Part shown: positions 22,701 through 33,080 of the stretch, piece after piece
How the letters are laid out: every line of letters begins with the position of its first letter
Numbering within the stretch: the stretch's first letter is position 1
Source of the DNA: Plantago ovata
Taxonomy: Eukaryota; Streptophyta; Magnoliopsida; Lamiales; Plantaginaceae
NCBI GenBank assembly: GCA_028274465.1
Contig: CM051458.1
Span: 30,826,692 to 30,890,691, forward strand
DNA length: 64,000 nucleotides
Reading direction: 5' to 3'
Notes under the pieces: model-generated
Seen by the model: the letters and a program-made list of their open reading frames with translations, nothing else
Databases searched by the model: none
What the model was told of the DNA's origin: nothing
Program-made: the position numbers and the translations under genes

Positions 22701-23440
22701 AAGGAAGCTGGGCACAACATTTGCCATTGGTGGAGTATGCTTATAACAACAGTTATCAAGCATCGATTGGTATGGCACCGTTTGAGGCACTGTATGGTCG
22801 AAAGTGTAGATCACCACTGTACTGAGATTTGGAGGACCGAATTTCTACACCAGTAGCTGGAGAGAGAACTCTCAATGAGATGATACAAGAAACCTTGGAA
22901 AAGGTTAGGCTCATCCGAGACCGATTGAGAACTGCTCAAAGTCGACAAAAGAGTTACGCCGATAATCGTAGGCGAGATTTGGAGTTTGAAGTTGGTGATT
23001 TTGTCTTTCTCAAGCTATCTCCGAGAAAGGGAATTGTTCGTATGGATCGTAGAGCTAAACTGAACCCTCGGTATGTAGGTCCATATGAGATCATTGAAGG
23101 AGTTGGCATTGTAGCTTATCGGTTGCAACTGCCCACTACTATTACTGGAATTCATAATGTATTCCATGTATCTCAACTGAAGAAGTATTATCCGGATCCG
23201 TCGCACGTGATTCAACCCGAGGAAGTGACCATTGAGGAGGATTTGTCTTATGTGGACCAACCGGTTCGTATTCTTGACCAGAAGGTACAACAGCTCCGTA
23301 ATAGGCAAATCAAGCAAGTAAAGGTTCTTTGGAGAAATCATCAGTATGAGGAGGCAACGTGGGAAAGCGAGGATGACATGCGCCGGCAGTATCCCGAGCT
23401 CTTCAACTTTTCAGGTGCGAATTTGGGGACCAAATTCTTT
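19765..23440 (+). pseudogene. Chromovirus A2 gag (3' part), protease and pol
   Basis: This is the continuation of copy A2 after the Athila block: zinc knuckle (about 19.9 kb), protease region (about 20.1-20.5 kb), reverse transcriptase (from about 20.65 kb, with [10 protein letters not shown] at about 21.12 kb), RNase H ([10 protein letters not shown]), integrase (MDFVTGLP) and a chromodomain-like end ([19 protein letters not shown]). It is very close to the pol of copy A1. Unlike A1, this copy is broken at several places and cannot make a full polyprotein. Confidence 0.85.
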
Positions 23441-23453
23441 AAGGGGGGAAGAG

Positions 23454-26055
23454 TGTAACACCCCGTCTTTTTTTAATTATTTAATTATTTATTTATTTAT
23501 TTAATTATTATTTTATTATTTAATTATTTAATTTAGTTAATTAATTATCAGAGTAAATTGTTTATTTGATAATTATTTAATTAAATTCGCGTAAGCTAGT
23601 TCGTTTCGTTTCGTTTGGTTCGAGCTGGACTTTCTGATTCATTTGGCCCAATTCTTAGCCCGGTCAAAAGGCCTGTTGATCGGCCCATTAGTAACCCTAA
23701 CCCTAGTCAGATTGCCTTTCCCATCTTCATTCTCTTCCCAGCCGTAATCAAAACGAAAGAGGAGAAAAGAAAGAAAAGAAATTCTCTTCCCAGCCGTAAT
23801 CAAAATGAAAGAGGAGAAAAGAAAGAAAAGAAAGAAAAGAAAGAGGAGAGAGAAAAGAGAGAAGAATTGTTGCTGCTGTCGCACCGTCTGCCTGTCGCCG
23901 CCGCCGCCGCCTTCTCCGATCACCGCCGCGTTCGCCTTGTCTCCGCGCCGCCTGCTGTCCGCCGATCTCTGCTGTCGATCGATCAATTCGATTGATCCGA
24001 TCGTTTTTGTCCGTCCTCTGTCCGCCGTTCGCCGCCGCCTGTTCGATCGATCCGATCGCCGCGATCTCTGTGTCCCCGTGTCGCCGCCGTTCGCTGTCTG
24101 TTGCTCACGCCGCCGTCCCGATTCGATCCCCTCCGCCGCGCGCCGATCAGTCCATTCCGATCGATCGCGTCTCCCTGTCCGGTCTGTCTCCGTTCGCCGC
24201 GCCGCTCCGTTCGCGTCGCCGCCGTTTCACCCGGTCCGTTATTCTGATCCGATCGGTAAGCTTTGTTCGTTCCGTCCTTTCTGTTTCGAATTCGGACTTC
24301 GTTGAATCTGGATTTAATTTAGTTTCGTTTATCTTTGATTCGTAACCTTGATTTCTTTTTCGTTCGAATCGAAGGTAATCTCGTTTTCCTTTTTGGTTCA
24401 TTCGATTTACTGATTTACTGTTCGAGGCTCGTATTCTATTTTGGACTTTATTACCCTTGGACCATTTTACCCTTGATCGATCTGACCTTGTTGTTTGATT
24501 CGAACTGAGAACCGGGACTTAGGTTGTTAGATTGTAGTTACTGTTTGTTGGACTTGTGTTTTGACCTCGTATGTTGACTTTGGATTTCTGTTGACCTCGA
24601 AAGGACTATTTTGGACCTTGTTGTTTCTGTTTTGAACTTTGTGGACTGATTTGGGAAACCTGAAAACCGAAAGGACCTTTTTGCAATTTTACCTTTGACC
24701 GTAGTTGACTGACAGTAAGCTTTTCTCGTAAACCTTTTTATTCTGTGAGGACTGTTAAGTATGTTTGGAAAACTTCTGGTTTGTTTGTACTGTCTGTTTT
24801 TAAAAAGGGTTATTTTGCAATTTACCACTGAGGGTATTTTGGTAATTTCCAGAATCTGAAAACCGAAAGAGTTTCTGAAAATGTTTCAAACTTAATTTCT
24901 GTTTTTGTACGTTAGTAATGACTTGACTTGCTAGCCTAGTTGGTTAGGTCCTTGCTTGACTAACTTAGAGGTCCCGAGTTCGAAAACCCCGTCTTTACCA
25001 TTTCTTTTTCAACCTTTTCCCTTCCGTCCGTTCGACTTCTAAAGTGTGTTTAGTACTTTCTTGTTAGGTTCTCCGTTGTTCGTTAACCCGTAAAAGCTCA
25101 TTACTCGTTGAAGGTCTTTTGCTCGCAAGTTAAGGTGAGTGTTCACCCCTAAACCTATTATTTGCGAAAAACTGGAAGGATATGTGTCAACTTGTACCTA
25201 TTACTATATACTGTTTTACTGTATGCTTCCGCGTAAAAGTATAAGTCCTAAGTATGACTATTTACCTTTCTGTTTATTGCTACTCTGTTCTGGACTGACT
25301 TTTCTGCAGGAACACCTCTCGGTGTTAATTATCTGTATCTGTTGTTCTGTATCTGTTCTGTTTCTGTGTGACCGGTCGATTAGGTTGTAATTAGGTAGGC
25401 TTGGGTAGTAGAGGACTATCGGGTTTGCTTGATTATCGCCTAGTCTATTCCCTTTTAGGTGCGAGGCAGAAGTCGCTGAGGTCTATTAGGGTCGTAGGAT
25501 CTGTTTCCCCAAAGTACACGGGGGTTTCTGTTTCTGTCCGGAGTTGTGCACCCTCTGGAGGGAGTTATAAGGGCATTCTGGGAGTAGGAGCAATAAGGCG
25601 GGTTGCACCAACGGTCTACAACATATCTGTTCTGTTAATCTGTTATATGTGTTCTGTTCTGTTTGCTCGTTTTTCTGAAAAGGGTTTTGATTTCAAAACT
25701 GTTTACTTTCTGTTTAACTTAGAACCTCACTGAGATCCTTTATCTCACACTCTCTTGTTTTCAAAATTCCTTCCTTCCAGATACTGCTGAGGATGTTCGC
25801 GAGTAGGATGCCAGCGACTGAGAGAAGGGTCTGGGGTGTCATGGGTTTCTTTTCCAAAATAAGAAGATGAACTTTTTACTGTCTTCATTCGTTGTTTCCT
25901 TTGAACTTGAGTTGTCGTTGGATATTTGTTTATTTCTGTTAGCGCTGTGCGCGTCAAAGATTAATTTGGCATTAATTGCCGACCGTTGCTATTAAAGTTA
26001 TTTTTGATTTTCCTTTTCCGAGAAAGTATTTGTTTTCAAAACCGGTACCGTTACA
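23454..26055 (+). repeat. Chromovirus A2 3' LTR
   Basis: It starts TGTAACACCCC after the polypurine tract (23441-23453) and ends CCGTTACA at 26055, where PIF/Harbinger transposase sequence begins. It is 2602 bp long, with a partial duplication of the purine-rich leader compared with the LTR at 4887-7433. It carries the same telo-box-like motif, CpG-rich stretch and tRNA-like segment. Confidence 0.88.
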
Positions 26056-27602
26056 ATGACATTGCGTAGTCGCGCATGTTTTTTGTTGAAGAACTCGTAC
26101 TTCCCTTCGGGTATGTGACGCTCCCAAACCGGTAGGTGGTACACTACCTTCCGGTGGGGTGCAAGGAAGCTAGGCTTATTTGCATATCCCGAGTCAACAA
26201 GGAAATACTTTCCTGGCACATGCATTAGCAGGGTTTGGGAAGTTCTCGTCCTTGCTTATAGCATAATCTAGAACTGCTTGGTCATGGCCCGAACCTTCCC
26301 ATCCGGATAGGACATATGTCACAAGTTCGTCGAAGTCACATGCTAGAAGAACGTTCTGGCTTATATTACCATTTCGATCTCGATATCTATCCTTCAAACA
26401 CGAATGGACACATGCGTTTACATGTGTGCCATCGATTGCACCCACACAGTCCTGCAACCAAATACCCATCTAGTTACCTAACACGAATTAAATACGGGAA
26501 TCATTATTAGAATTATAGGTTTCTTCCTACACATTGTACATAAAAAATTACCTTGAAGAAGCCAGCAAAATTCTTGTCACATGTTATCTTCGGATGGGTA
26601 TTCTCCCAATCTGGAGGAGTTATGATTAACGGGGCAACATTACACATAGCGTCTAACACCTTCGTGAAATGGCGGTGGATGGTCTCTGTTGAGTGTTGAA
26701 ATCGATTTTCCATATCTCTTGTTTTACAACCCCTAGCAGTGGCTCTCATGAAAATAGCCAGGGACTCCATTGTAGACACAATTCCAGTATTACCTTGTCT
26801 CAGACCTCCTTTCGAGACCAAAAGCTGATGCAACTCAACGAACATTTGTTTCTTCATCCTCATCTGCCAATAGAAAGTAGTGGAATGGCCATTCAGAAGC
26901 TCATAAACCCAGGCTCTGCCAGATGTCCTCGAATTGTGCCTCAATTCCTTATTCCTTGTGAAAGGCAACGGTGATCGGGGGATGGGTTGGGGCCTATTTC
27001 TGAAAAGGTCCCTCACGACAGTGTTAACTCGTGTATTAATGAAATCAGCAACGTCCTTTGGGATGTCATCATCAGCTTCAAATAAACGGATAACAACGGG
27101 ATCTTCCCCGTTCTCATCAGGCTGTAACTCAGGGAACTCTTCCCCAAGCCCTGGATCGGTGGTATACCCCATCTCCATAATATCTCGCACCAGCTCGTCC
27201 TCGAATTGCAGTTCTTCTTCCCATAGCTCAATAATATCATCCTTGTCTTTTTTCAAATGGATGTCTGAGCAAGCGTATTGCTCTAATTAAGTCCAAATCG
27301 ACTTGGGCTTCATACTGATCCATTGGAACAGCATTTGTTTGACCACCCGCATTGTACTGTTCAGCGCCACCCTATCCTTGACCGTAGGAGTTGTCCTGAT
27401 ACGGGTTATAGTACCCTTGCGAGTTTAGACGGCTCTGCCCCGCCCCAGTTGACGAAGCTGGATTTAATCGTCGCGGTTCATTGAACTGGTGTAGCCGATA
27501 TTGGCTATCATGAACCATTAACTCTTGGAAGTCCTGGGTCAAATCTTGACTGTCGTTTGATTACTGACTAGCAGAGTAACTGTAGTTCCAGTAAGGATCC
27601 AT
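26056..27602 (-). pseudogene. PIF/Harbinger DDE transposase, truncated
   Basis: A HARBI1-like nuclease gene. The start at 27602 gives MDPYWNYSYSASQ and a Q/N/G/Y-rich N-terminus. Next come the helix-turn-helix-like region (NKELRHNSRTSGRAW, MRMKKQMFVELHQLLVSKGG) and a GT-AG intron (26452-26551). The catalytic DDE core follows: GAIDGTHV (first D), SGWEGSGHD (second D region) and FLVDSGYAN (third region), ending in KKHARLRNVI where the LTR begins. In-frame stops near the N-terminus (TAA at about 27564, TAG at about 27400), a frameshift near 27255 and another near 26222 show that it is dead. The protein would cut and paste the transposon. Confidence 0.82.
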
Positions 27603-27803
27603 GGTGTGTAGAAATTGTCACTGTACTTTGTATGGTTGGAAAAATTGTTAGCACAATTATAGAGGTATGTTCTAATAATTAAGTTGATCAAATTTAATAA
27701 ACCAAGATATAAATATTTAAAAAACAAATTGTGAAAGGCATCAGTTACGATAACAGGCAACAAGAAAAACACTAATGGATGCATGAAGTTACAATTTCGA
27801 GAT

Positions 27804-28859
27804 TCATTTGCGTTGTAGAGGCGTTCTCATTTTATACCAATGTAGCTTAATCGCATCATTGTACCCCAACCACACCTTAGCGATTGCAAAGTTGTCTTTG
27901 TGACATAATATCGAGTTCCCCACAAAATAACGGGGCAAATCATCCTGCATCATAGGATGTAATCTCTTAATTTCTTCTCGGACCATGGTATTTACATTCT
28001 TCCTCTCCTCGTAATCTTTTTGGGCACCTATGCTTACTTCTCAATGCCCTTGAAGTCAACCGATGAAGCGCTGTTTCCGCTATCCGATGTACCACTGTTT
28101 GACCCCTTGTACCGCTTCTTCATTTTAGCCTTGTATGCTTTCTTATCCCCTTCGGCATCTAACGAAGCAAGGTAAACATCTTCCTCATCAACATGTTCAT
28201 CTTCCCACTCCCTACAGTTGTTCGCTATGAATGGCTGGAAGTGGCCTTCGTTGTCACAGTTTCCAAACATCTTTGCGAACTCATGAGGACATGGAAAATC
28301 AATCCTGTCCCTTGCATCATTTTCATCAGCACCTTGCTCATCCTGTTATAAAATTTTGGGGTTCATTAAAAGTTAGGTTTAGCTCTGTACACATTAATTA
28401 TTTTGTTTTTTTACGTTGCATTGCTTACATGGTTGAATTTTCGTTATGCTAATTTGTAATAATGGTTATTTTCGTAAAACAAACCTCTTCAGGCATAGTA
28501 GGGGGCGGATGAAGGTGGCTAGTAGTGGGGTCCTTATACCACCCTTGATCCCTGAATTTTTTTGTAACAAAAATTCGATATGACTGTTTCAAACGACTCA
28601 ATTTATTTCGCATTTGCCAAATCTCGACCTCTAAGTTCGTTTGCTTGTTGAAGTGTTGTTGAACTTTTTCCCAAGTTTCTTTCTTAATCTGACCTGAATC
28701 AATCAAGCCTCGTTCCCACGCAATATACAGCGACATGATAAATGCATCTGTGTTTTCTTCATTCCACACATCTTTGTTTAGTCGCTTCCCGCCACCGCGT
28801 TTAGATGTTGCCTCCACTTTTTTGGGATGACCCCTCGCCCTTAGACTTTTTCTTCCCAA
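27804..28859 (-). pseudogene. PIF/Harbinger ORF1, Myb/SANT-like DNA-binding protein
   Basis: Exon 1 (28859 to about 28494) encodes a basic N-terminus (GRKSLRARGHPKKVEATSKR) and a Myb/SANT-like domain (WNEENTDAFIMSLYIAWERG to RNKLSRLKQSYRIF). A GT-AG intron leads to a second exon that ends near 28034 (FPCPHEFAKMFGN..., acidic HVDEEDVYLASLDAEGD). Two stops and a shift of frame follow near 28030. The conserved C-terminus of the family is still readable at 27804-27986 (MVREEIKRLHPMMQDDLPRY and LGYNDAIKLHWYKMRTPLQ). ORF1 proteins normally bind the element ends together with the transposase. This copy is decayed. Confidence 0.75.
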
Positions 28860-29646
28860 ATGCTCGAAACATTTACAAAGTTTATTTCAAATTATAATTT
28901 AAAAACCGTAATTAAGCGATTGGTAATAAATTGTATTCTAATCCTTTTATGAAATCGTACTCTTCATTTGCTTTGAGATTCATAAGTATTTTTTAGTTTT
29001 GATTATTTTGTTAAAATGTCAGCTTTCAAGTTTTGTTACTTAGTATGAAATTCGATGTTAATCAAAATGAGTATATTGATTTTCCAGATTAGTGGTAAGC
29101 ATGCATCATCACATTAAATGGTAATGGTTATATTTTGTAAATCCAACTTAATGTTAATTACGTAAGTACTTCTCCATAACTAAATTCATTCCGACTAAAT
29201 AACAAATAGGCTTATCATATACAAAGTGTAAGAACGAATTACAAATTCTAAAACAAAATAACAAAGTTCAATTCGTAAAACATAATATCGCAACAATACA
29301 TAACACAATAATATCCGAATAAAATAATAAAAGAGCAAGCTTCATGTACAAATCTAGAGGCCAGAATGCAAAGAATACAACAAAATGAAAATAAATAACT
29401 ACTTCCAATTCCCACTACTCTTAAGGACTGTCCCAATTAGATAATCATGAGAAAAGTAATATGGGCCTTGTTTAATGCAAATGATTATGCGAACACGTAT
29501 TAAATGTTTAAAAAGCATAAAAGTAACTCCGATACTAGGTAGAACACCAAAACAACCGTGTAAATGGTGTGCAGTGGTAAAAAAAATGCAAGTAATCCAA
29601 ATATAAATATAAGAATTATAAAGCATTGGCAACAAGGAAGCAAAAC
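28860..29646. other. Non-coding stretch upstream of Harbinger ORF1
   Basis: An AT-rich sequence with no convincing ORF, RNA gene or tandem repeat. It is probably intron or 5' sequence of the transposon if the candidate first exon at 29647-29778 is real. Confidence 0.4.
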
Positions 29647-29845
29647 CTGCGATTTTACGGAAGGAAGTGAGAGGGTGAAAGATGAAGACCCGGTTGAAGA
29701 GGCTGTCGGAGAGGAATTTGAAGTAGAGAGGGTTTGTTTGCGTTTATGAGTTAAGGCTTTTGGAAAGGTTTGTTGCATATCTTGAAAGAGGTGAAGAAAG
29801 GGAGTAGAAGGTGTGTGAAATGAGAAGAGAGGAGGGGTATAAATA
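29647..29845 (-). promoter_or_regulatory. Possible promoter and first exon (minus strand)
   Basis: On the minus strand a TATTTATA sequence (29838-29845) lies about 60 bp ahead of an ATG at 29778. The ATG opens a 44-codon Ser/Thr-rich frame (MQQTFPKALTHKRKQTLSTS) ending at a good donor site (CGCAG|GTTTTG). The context, including the CT-rich leader, fits a plant promoter and first exon. It could belong to the Harbinger ORF1 transcript. The same TATA-like box reads TATAAATA on the plus strand, so direction is uncertain. Confidence 0.3.
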
Positions 29846-29979
29846 GGGAAGATGTGTGTGCATTATTTGAAGTTACTAGTCAAACATGTATGAGTATAGG
29901 AAAAAGTTGGTGGGGTGAAGAGAAAGCTAAAGTTGATGACACAATTTTGAACTTTTGTGCAATAGTACAGTGCCATGTG

Positions 29980-30019
29980 AGCAAATCTGATTTTCACCCA
30001 AAGGAAAATCAGATTTGCT
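29980..30019. repeat. Perfect 16-bp inverted repeat (hairpin)
   Basis: AGCAAATCTGATTTTC (29980-29995) and GAAAATCAGATTTGCT (30004-30019) are exact reverse complements separated by 8 bp. CCAT and ATGG extend the stem past a 3-base bulge. It is not followed by a T-run. It could be the core of a small inverted-repeat element or a chance palindrome. Confidence 0.6.
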
Positions 30020-31467
30020 ATGGTGTAAAGGACAAAGAATTTAAAATTGTAGTTGAAAATAAATACAAAAAATATGGTTGCACATTTATGAAATGAAATG
30101 TGTGCTTCAATGACTACTAGTACCAATTAAATGATAATGAATATGGTAGTTGGCTCAGAGCATTAGAGTAAGTTTGCAAAAACTATTTCAATGGTTGCAT
30201 ATACACAAGTATAGCCATGCCACAATTGAGAATTTTGTTAAAAGTATGCTTCATCATAGCCTATTGGACATGAAATGCATGCATGGGAATTTTTTTTAAC
30301 GCGTGCTTCTAACTGATTATACAAACAGGGCAGTCAAAGAGCACATAACCTTAACCGTCTTCCAATTACAGTCGGGCTGCCATATAGCAATTAGCCGGCA
30401 ACTCCAACTTTAAACCTCTAATCCGGTCTCCACATGCTCACTTGACATTGGTTCAACATTGCCACTTTTTATTGTTTCGGTTTACAAAAGCCACAACCCG
30501 AGTACCATGCCAACAAATGAATTGATATGCAATTTAATAAACCACAAGTTTAAAACCGACATACCCTCTCTCTGTCAAAATAACAAAATACCACAATCAA
30601 GTTTAAAGCCAAACAACCCGGTATGAGCGAACTGCACATACAATAGCTCACTGCCACAAACAATAAAACCCTCTACCAGACTGCCGTTCTCAATCCATAT
30701 AGCAATGCCGGAGGCAACAAAGCAATCTGCCAGTAGCCAATCCGCCATGGTTGCTCAACCAGAACGAGTGTCGAGCCACGCCAAGATACGCCACGCATAT
30801 AACCCTGCTATTTGTTCAATCCAATGAACGTTGAATGAGTGTAAGAATGCGAATAATAAAACCATAGCATAAGTTGAAAAAATAAAACCAAGGCAATCAG
30901 TCCATCACCTTTCATACAATGTGCCAAAAAGTGGTTCTACGGCTACCAAGGAAGAAGCTCCGGCAACTCCATAAACCTCCAGAAGCGTCTCTCTCTCTAG
31001 CCTCCTCATTGATGAAATAACAAGTTCGAATAAGTAAAACAATCGAAGCCAAACAGATGACAACTCACATAATAAGCCATATTCTATTTAAATTTTCATC
31101 TTTGCAAAACAGGCATACAACTTAGCAACCAAACCAAACCCACGCAAACTGCCACTGCCATATGATTTTTGTCAAAATTGAATTCATTCAAACTGCCACT
31201 GCCACATTTTAGTACATTTGCAATCAAAAAAAGCAGTAGACCAACACATTTTAATCTTCTGTAAAAATCTAACATTAACAAACATATACAAGTTAATAGG
31301 CAACACTCAAACAGAATCCACGTGGTAAGCAGAACAATTCTACCAATCAATTTGCCTAAAGCAAAATCATCTCTTATAACGAAACCAAGTGAAAACCTAA
31401 ATATGATTACAAGATCACATCTGTTCCAGTACAGATTAACAAACCAATCGAAGTTTGATATATAAAA
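30020..31467. other. Intergenic region with short repeat pairs
   Basis: No gene is recognised. The stretch holds one half of two repeat pairs: ACAAAAGCCACAACCCGAGT (30484-30503), inverted at 31957-31976, and a 38-bp sequence beginning TAACAAAATACCACAATC (30581-30618), repeated in direct orientation at 32024-32061. The rest is AT-rich, unremarkable sequence. Confidence 0.4.
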
Positions 31468-31863
31468 TCAAATCGGACAAATTGAACAGAACAAATAGAA
31501 AGAACAATAGGCCATAAGCTGGTAAAAATGGAGAAGAGGAAAATGAACGAACCGGTGAAGGAGGCCGGAAAACCTCAAGTGGATCAGAAAAGAATCGACA
31601 AAAACGAAGGCCGCCGGGAAACTCCGTTTTCGTGACCGTATGAGTTTCCTCCACCACGGGTCGGTCATGACCTCTCCAAGGTACACGAAACGCGCTGCCG
31701 GAAAGCTCCACGCGCCGACCATCGATTTGGGAAGTCCACCATTTTGAAATTTGGTTCCGATAGGATTGTAGATCGAGACGAGGGGAGTGTAATGGTCTGT
31801 TTGGTTTCGTCTTGGGTGGCCTAACGGTGAAGATTTGGCCGGATTTCTTTTCCCGGTGGCCAT
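31468..31863 (-). CDS. Unrecognised ORF
   Basis: An ATG at 31863 follows a CT-rich leader that looks like a plant 5' UTR (31870-31930) and opens a frame of about 131 codons (MATGKRNPAKSSPLGHPRRN). The middle (PKSMVGAWSFPAARFVYLGE, DPWWRKLIRSRKRS) is not low complexity, while the C-terminus is hydrophobic and rich in F, L and Y. I do not recognise a domain, and no splice partner is evident. It may be a 5' gene fragment or a chance frame; a second long frame overlaps it on the same strand. Confidence 0.25.
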   Translation of the reverse strand: MATGKRNPAKSSPLGHPRRNQTDHYTPLVSIYNPIGTKFQNGGLPKSMVGAWSFPAARFVYLGEVMTDPWWRKLIRSRKRSFPAAFVFVDSFLIHLRFSGLLHRFVHFPLLHFYQLMAYCSFYLFCSICPI

Positions 31864-32220
31864 GGTTTTAGTCGGTGAGAAGAGAGAAGGGAGAGAGAAG
31901 AGACTGAAATGTGGCAGGCTAGAGAGAGAAAAGATTTTTGGAAATGAGGCACAGTAACTTGGGTTGTGGCTTTTGTTATTTAACAAAAGCAAATTCTAAC
32001 CCAACAACCACATTTTTACAAATTAACAAAATACCACAATCAAGTTTAAACCCAAACAACCTGTAACATTCCATAAAAACTTATTAGATTAGTTGCTAAA
32101 ATCAAGTGAGGTTATTATAGTCAACAACTATTTAAACACTAATTTCTAATAAATTCTCTATGTATCACTATTATGTAAGAAACTATTAGGAACAACACTA
32201 ATTTGTAATTAACTCTTGTT

Positions 32221-32534
32221 TGAAACTAGCTTCTGAAACTAGCTTTTTGTCTGAAACTAGCTTCTGAAACTAGATTTTATGTGTTGAAACTAATCTGAAA
32301 CTATTTTTGTTCAGTTAAAATAATAATTTCTATTTTTATAATATTAGTTTCCATATTTTTAATTTTTTTTAGTTTAGCATAAATAAGTTTTTAGAGTTGA
32401 TTTAATCAATTTATTAAATTAACAACTAGTTTTAACGGTTAATTTTGGGAAAAATATAAAATTAACAATTAGTTTCAACTTGTTTCAGTCGTTTTTAGCT
32501 AGTTTCGGCTAATTTCAGTGGCTGGAACTAGCTT
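32221..32534. repeat. TGAAACTAGCTT short-repeat cluster with an inverted half
   Basis: CTGAAACTAGCTT-like units recur five or six times at 32221-32305, and the complementary form (AGTTTCAACTTGTTTCAG, TTAGCTAGTTTCGGCT) recurs at 32470-32534. The whole makes an imperfect large inverted repeat of about 310 bp. It may be a degenerate miniature transposon, but no target duplication was found. Confidence 0.45.
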
Positions 32535-33080
32535 ACGGATGTCAAATTTGCTATTAAATCCAGCTGAGTGAGATTTTGAGGTCCATTTTTGTAGGTGAAT
32601 TTCAAAAATATTCATTAAATACACTTTAGCGAGTTTTTGAGGTCCGCATGTTAGGAATGAGCGAGCATCTGGTAAATGTTGTTTGAAAGTGACTTTTTAT
32701 GTAATTAATATTGTTTAGTGGTTTATTTCTGTATTCTTCCCAAGAGTATACATTGTATGTACGTGATGTAAATAAACCTTGCATGACCTATTACAACAAA
32801 CATGCCATATATAGCACTTAAGGCTAAAAATAGGTCATTACAAGTAATAGCGAATTAGTCAACACCCCTAACCAGATGGTAATGAGAATGGGTTGGATAT
32901 GCCCTTTTACAGATTAGTAATGAAAACTCTAGATTGTGATGCATGAACAAATTGACAAGTGACAGAAAGCTCTTCAAAATATATTGAATAAATAGTATCA
33001 CCAAAGATGTATTTTGATATCTGATGACAAACAGGAAGTTTTCATAGTAACCTTTTTAACCACGACAAAAAATGACCCAA
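32535..33080. other. Intergenic, 3' flank of the coiled-coil gene
   Basis: AT-rich. It contains a loose direct repeat (TTAAATCCAGCTGAGTGAG...TTTTGAGGTCC and TTAAATACACTTTAGCGAG...TTTTGAGGTCC, about 60 bp apart, 32550-32650). The right part is likely the 3' UTR of the gene ending at 33081. Confidence 0.4.

Larger units (their letters stand above)
4887..26055 (+). mobile_element. Ty3/gypsy chromovirus copy A2 (Tekay/Del-like), interrupted by Athila
   Basis: The copy has a 5' LTR (4887-7433), primer site, gag (from 8193), pol (ending near 23440), polypurine tract (23441-23453) and 3' LTR (23454-26055). Between gag and pol lies an Athila-derived block (9058-19759). Without that block the element would be about 10.5 kb, a usual size for Tekay/Del elements with long LTRs. 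The element is broken, with roughly five breaks in its coding region in addition to the large insertion. Its right edge abuts ATGAC (26056-26060), the predicted target duplication, whose partner is off the window. The target was a PIF/Harbinger transposase gene. Confidence 0.82.
26056..29845 (-). mobile_element. PIF/Harbinger DNA transposon, cut by the chromovirus
   Basis: Two genes on the minus strand make the usual PIF/Harbinger pair: a Myb/SANT-like ORF1 (27804-28859) and a DDE transposase (26056-27602). The left part of the element, including the end of the transposase and the left terminal repeat, is missing because the chromovirus array is inserted at 26055; the rest should lie beyond the window start. 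The right terminal inverted repeat could not be fixed, so the right edge given here (near a possible promoter at 29838) is a guess. Both genes are inactivated. Confidence 0.7.

Noticed and set aside
29462-29482. GGGCCTTGTTTAATGCAAATG as a Harbinger terminal inverted repeat
   Set aside because: It points the wrong way for the right end of the element and no partner can be seen; the left end of the transposon is off the window.
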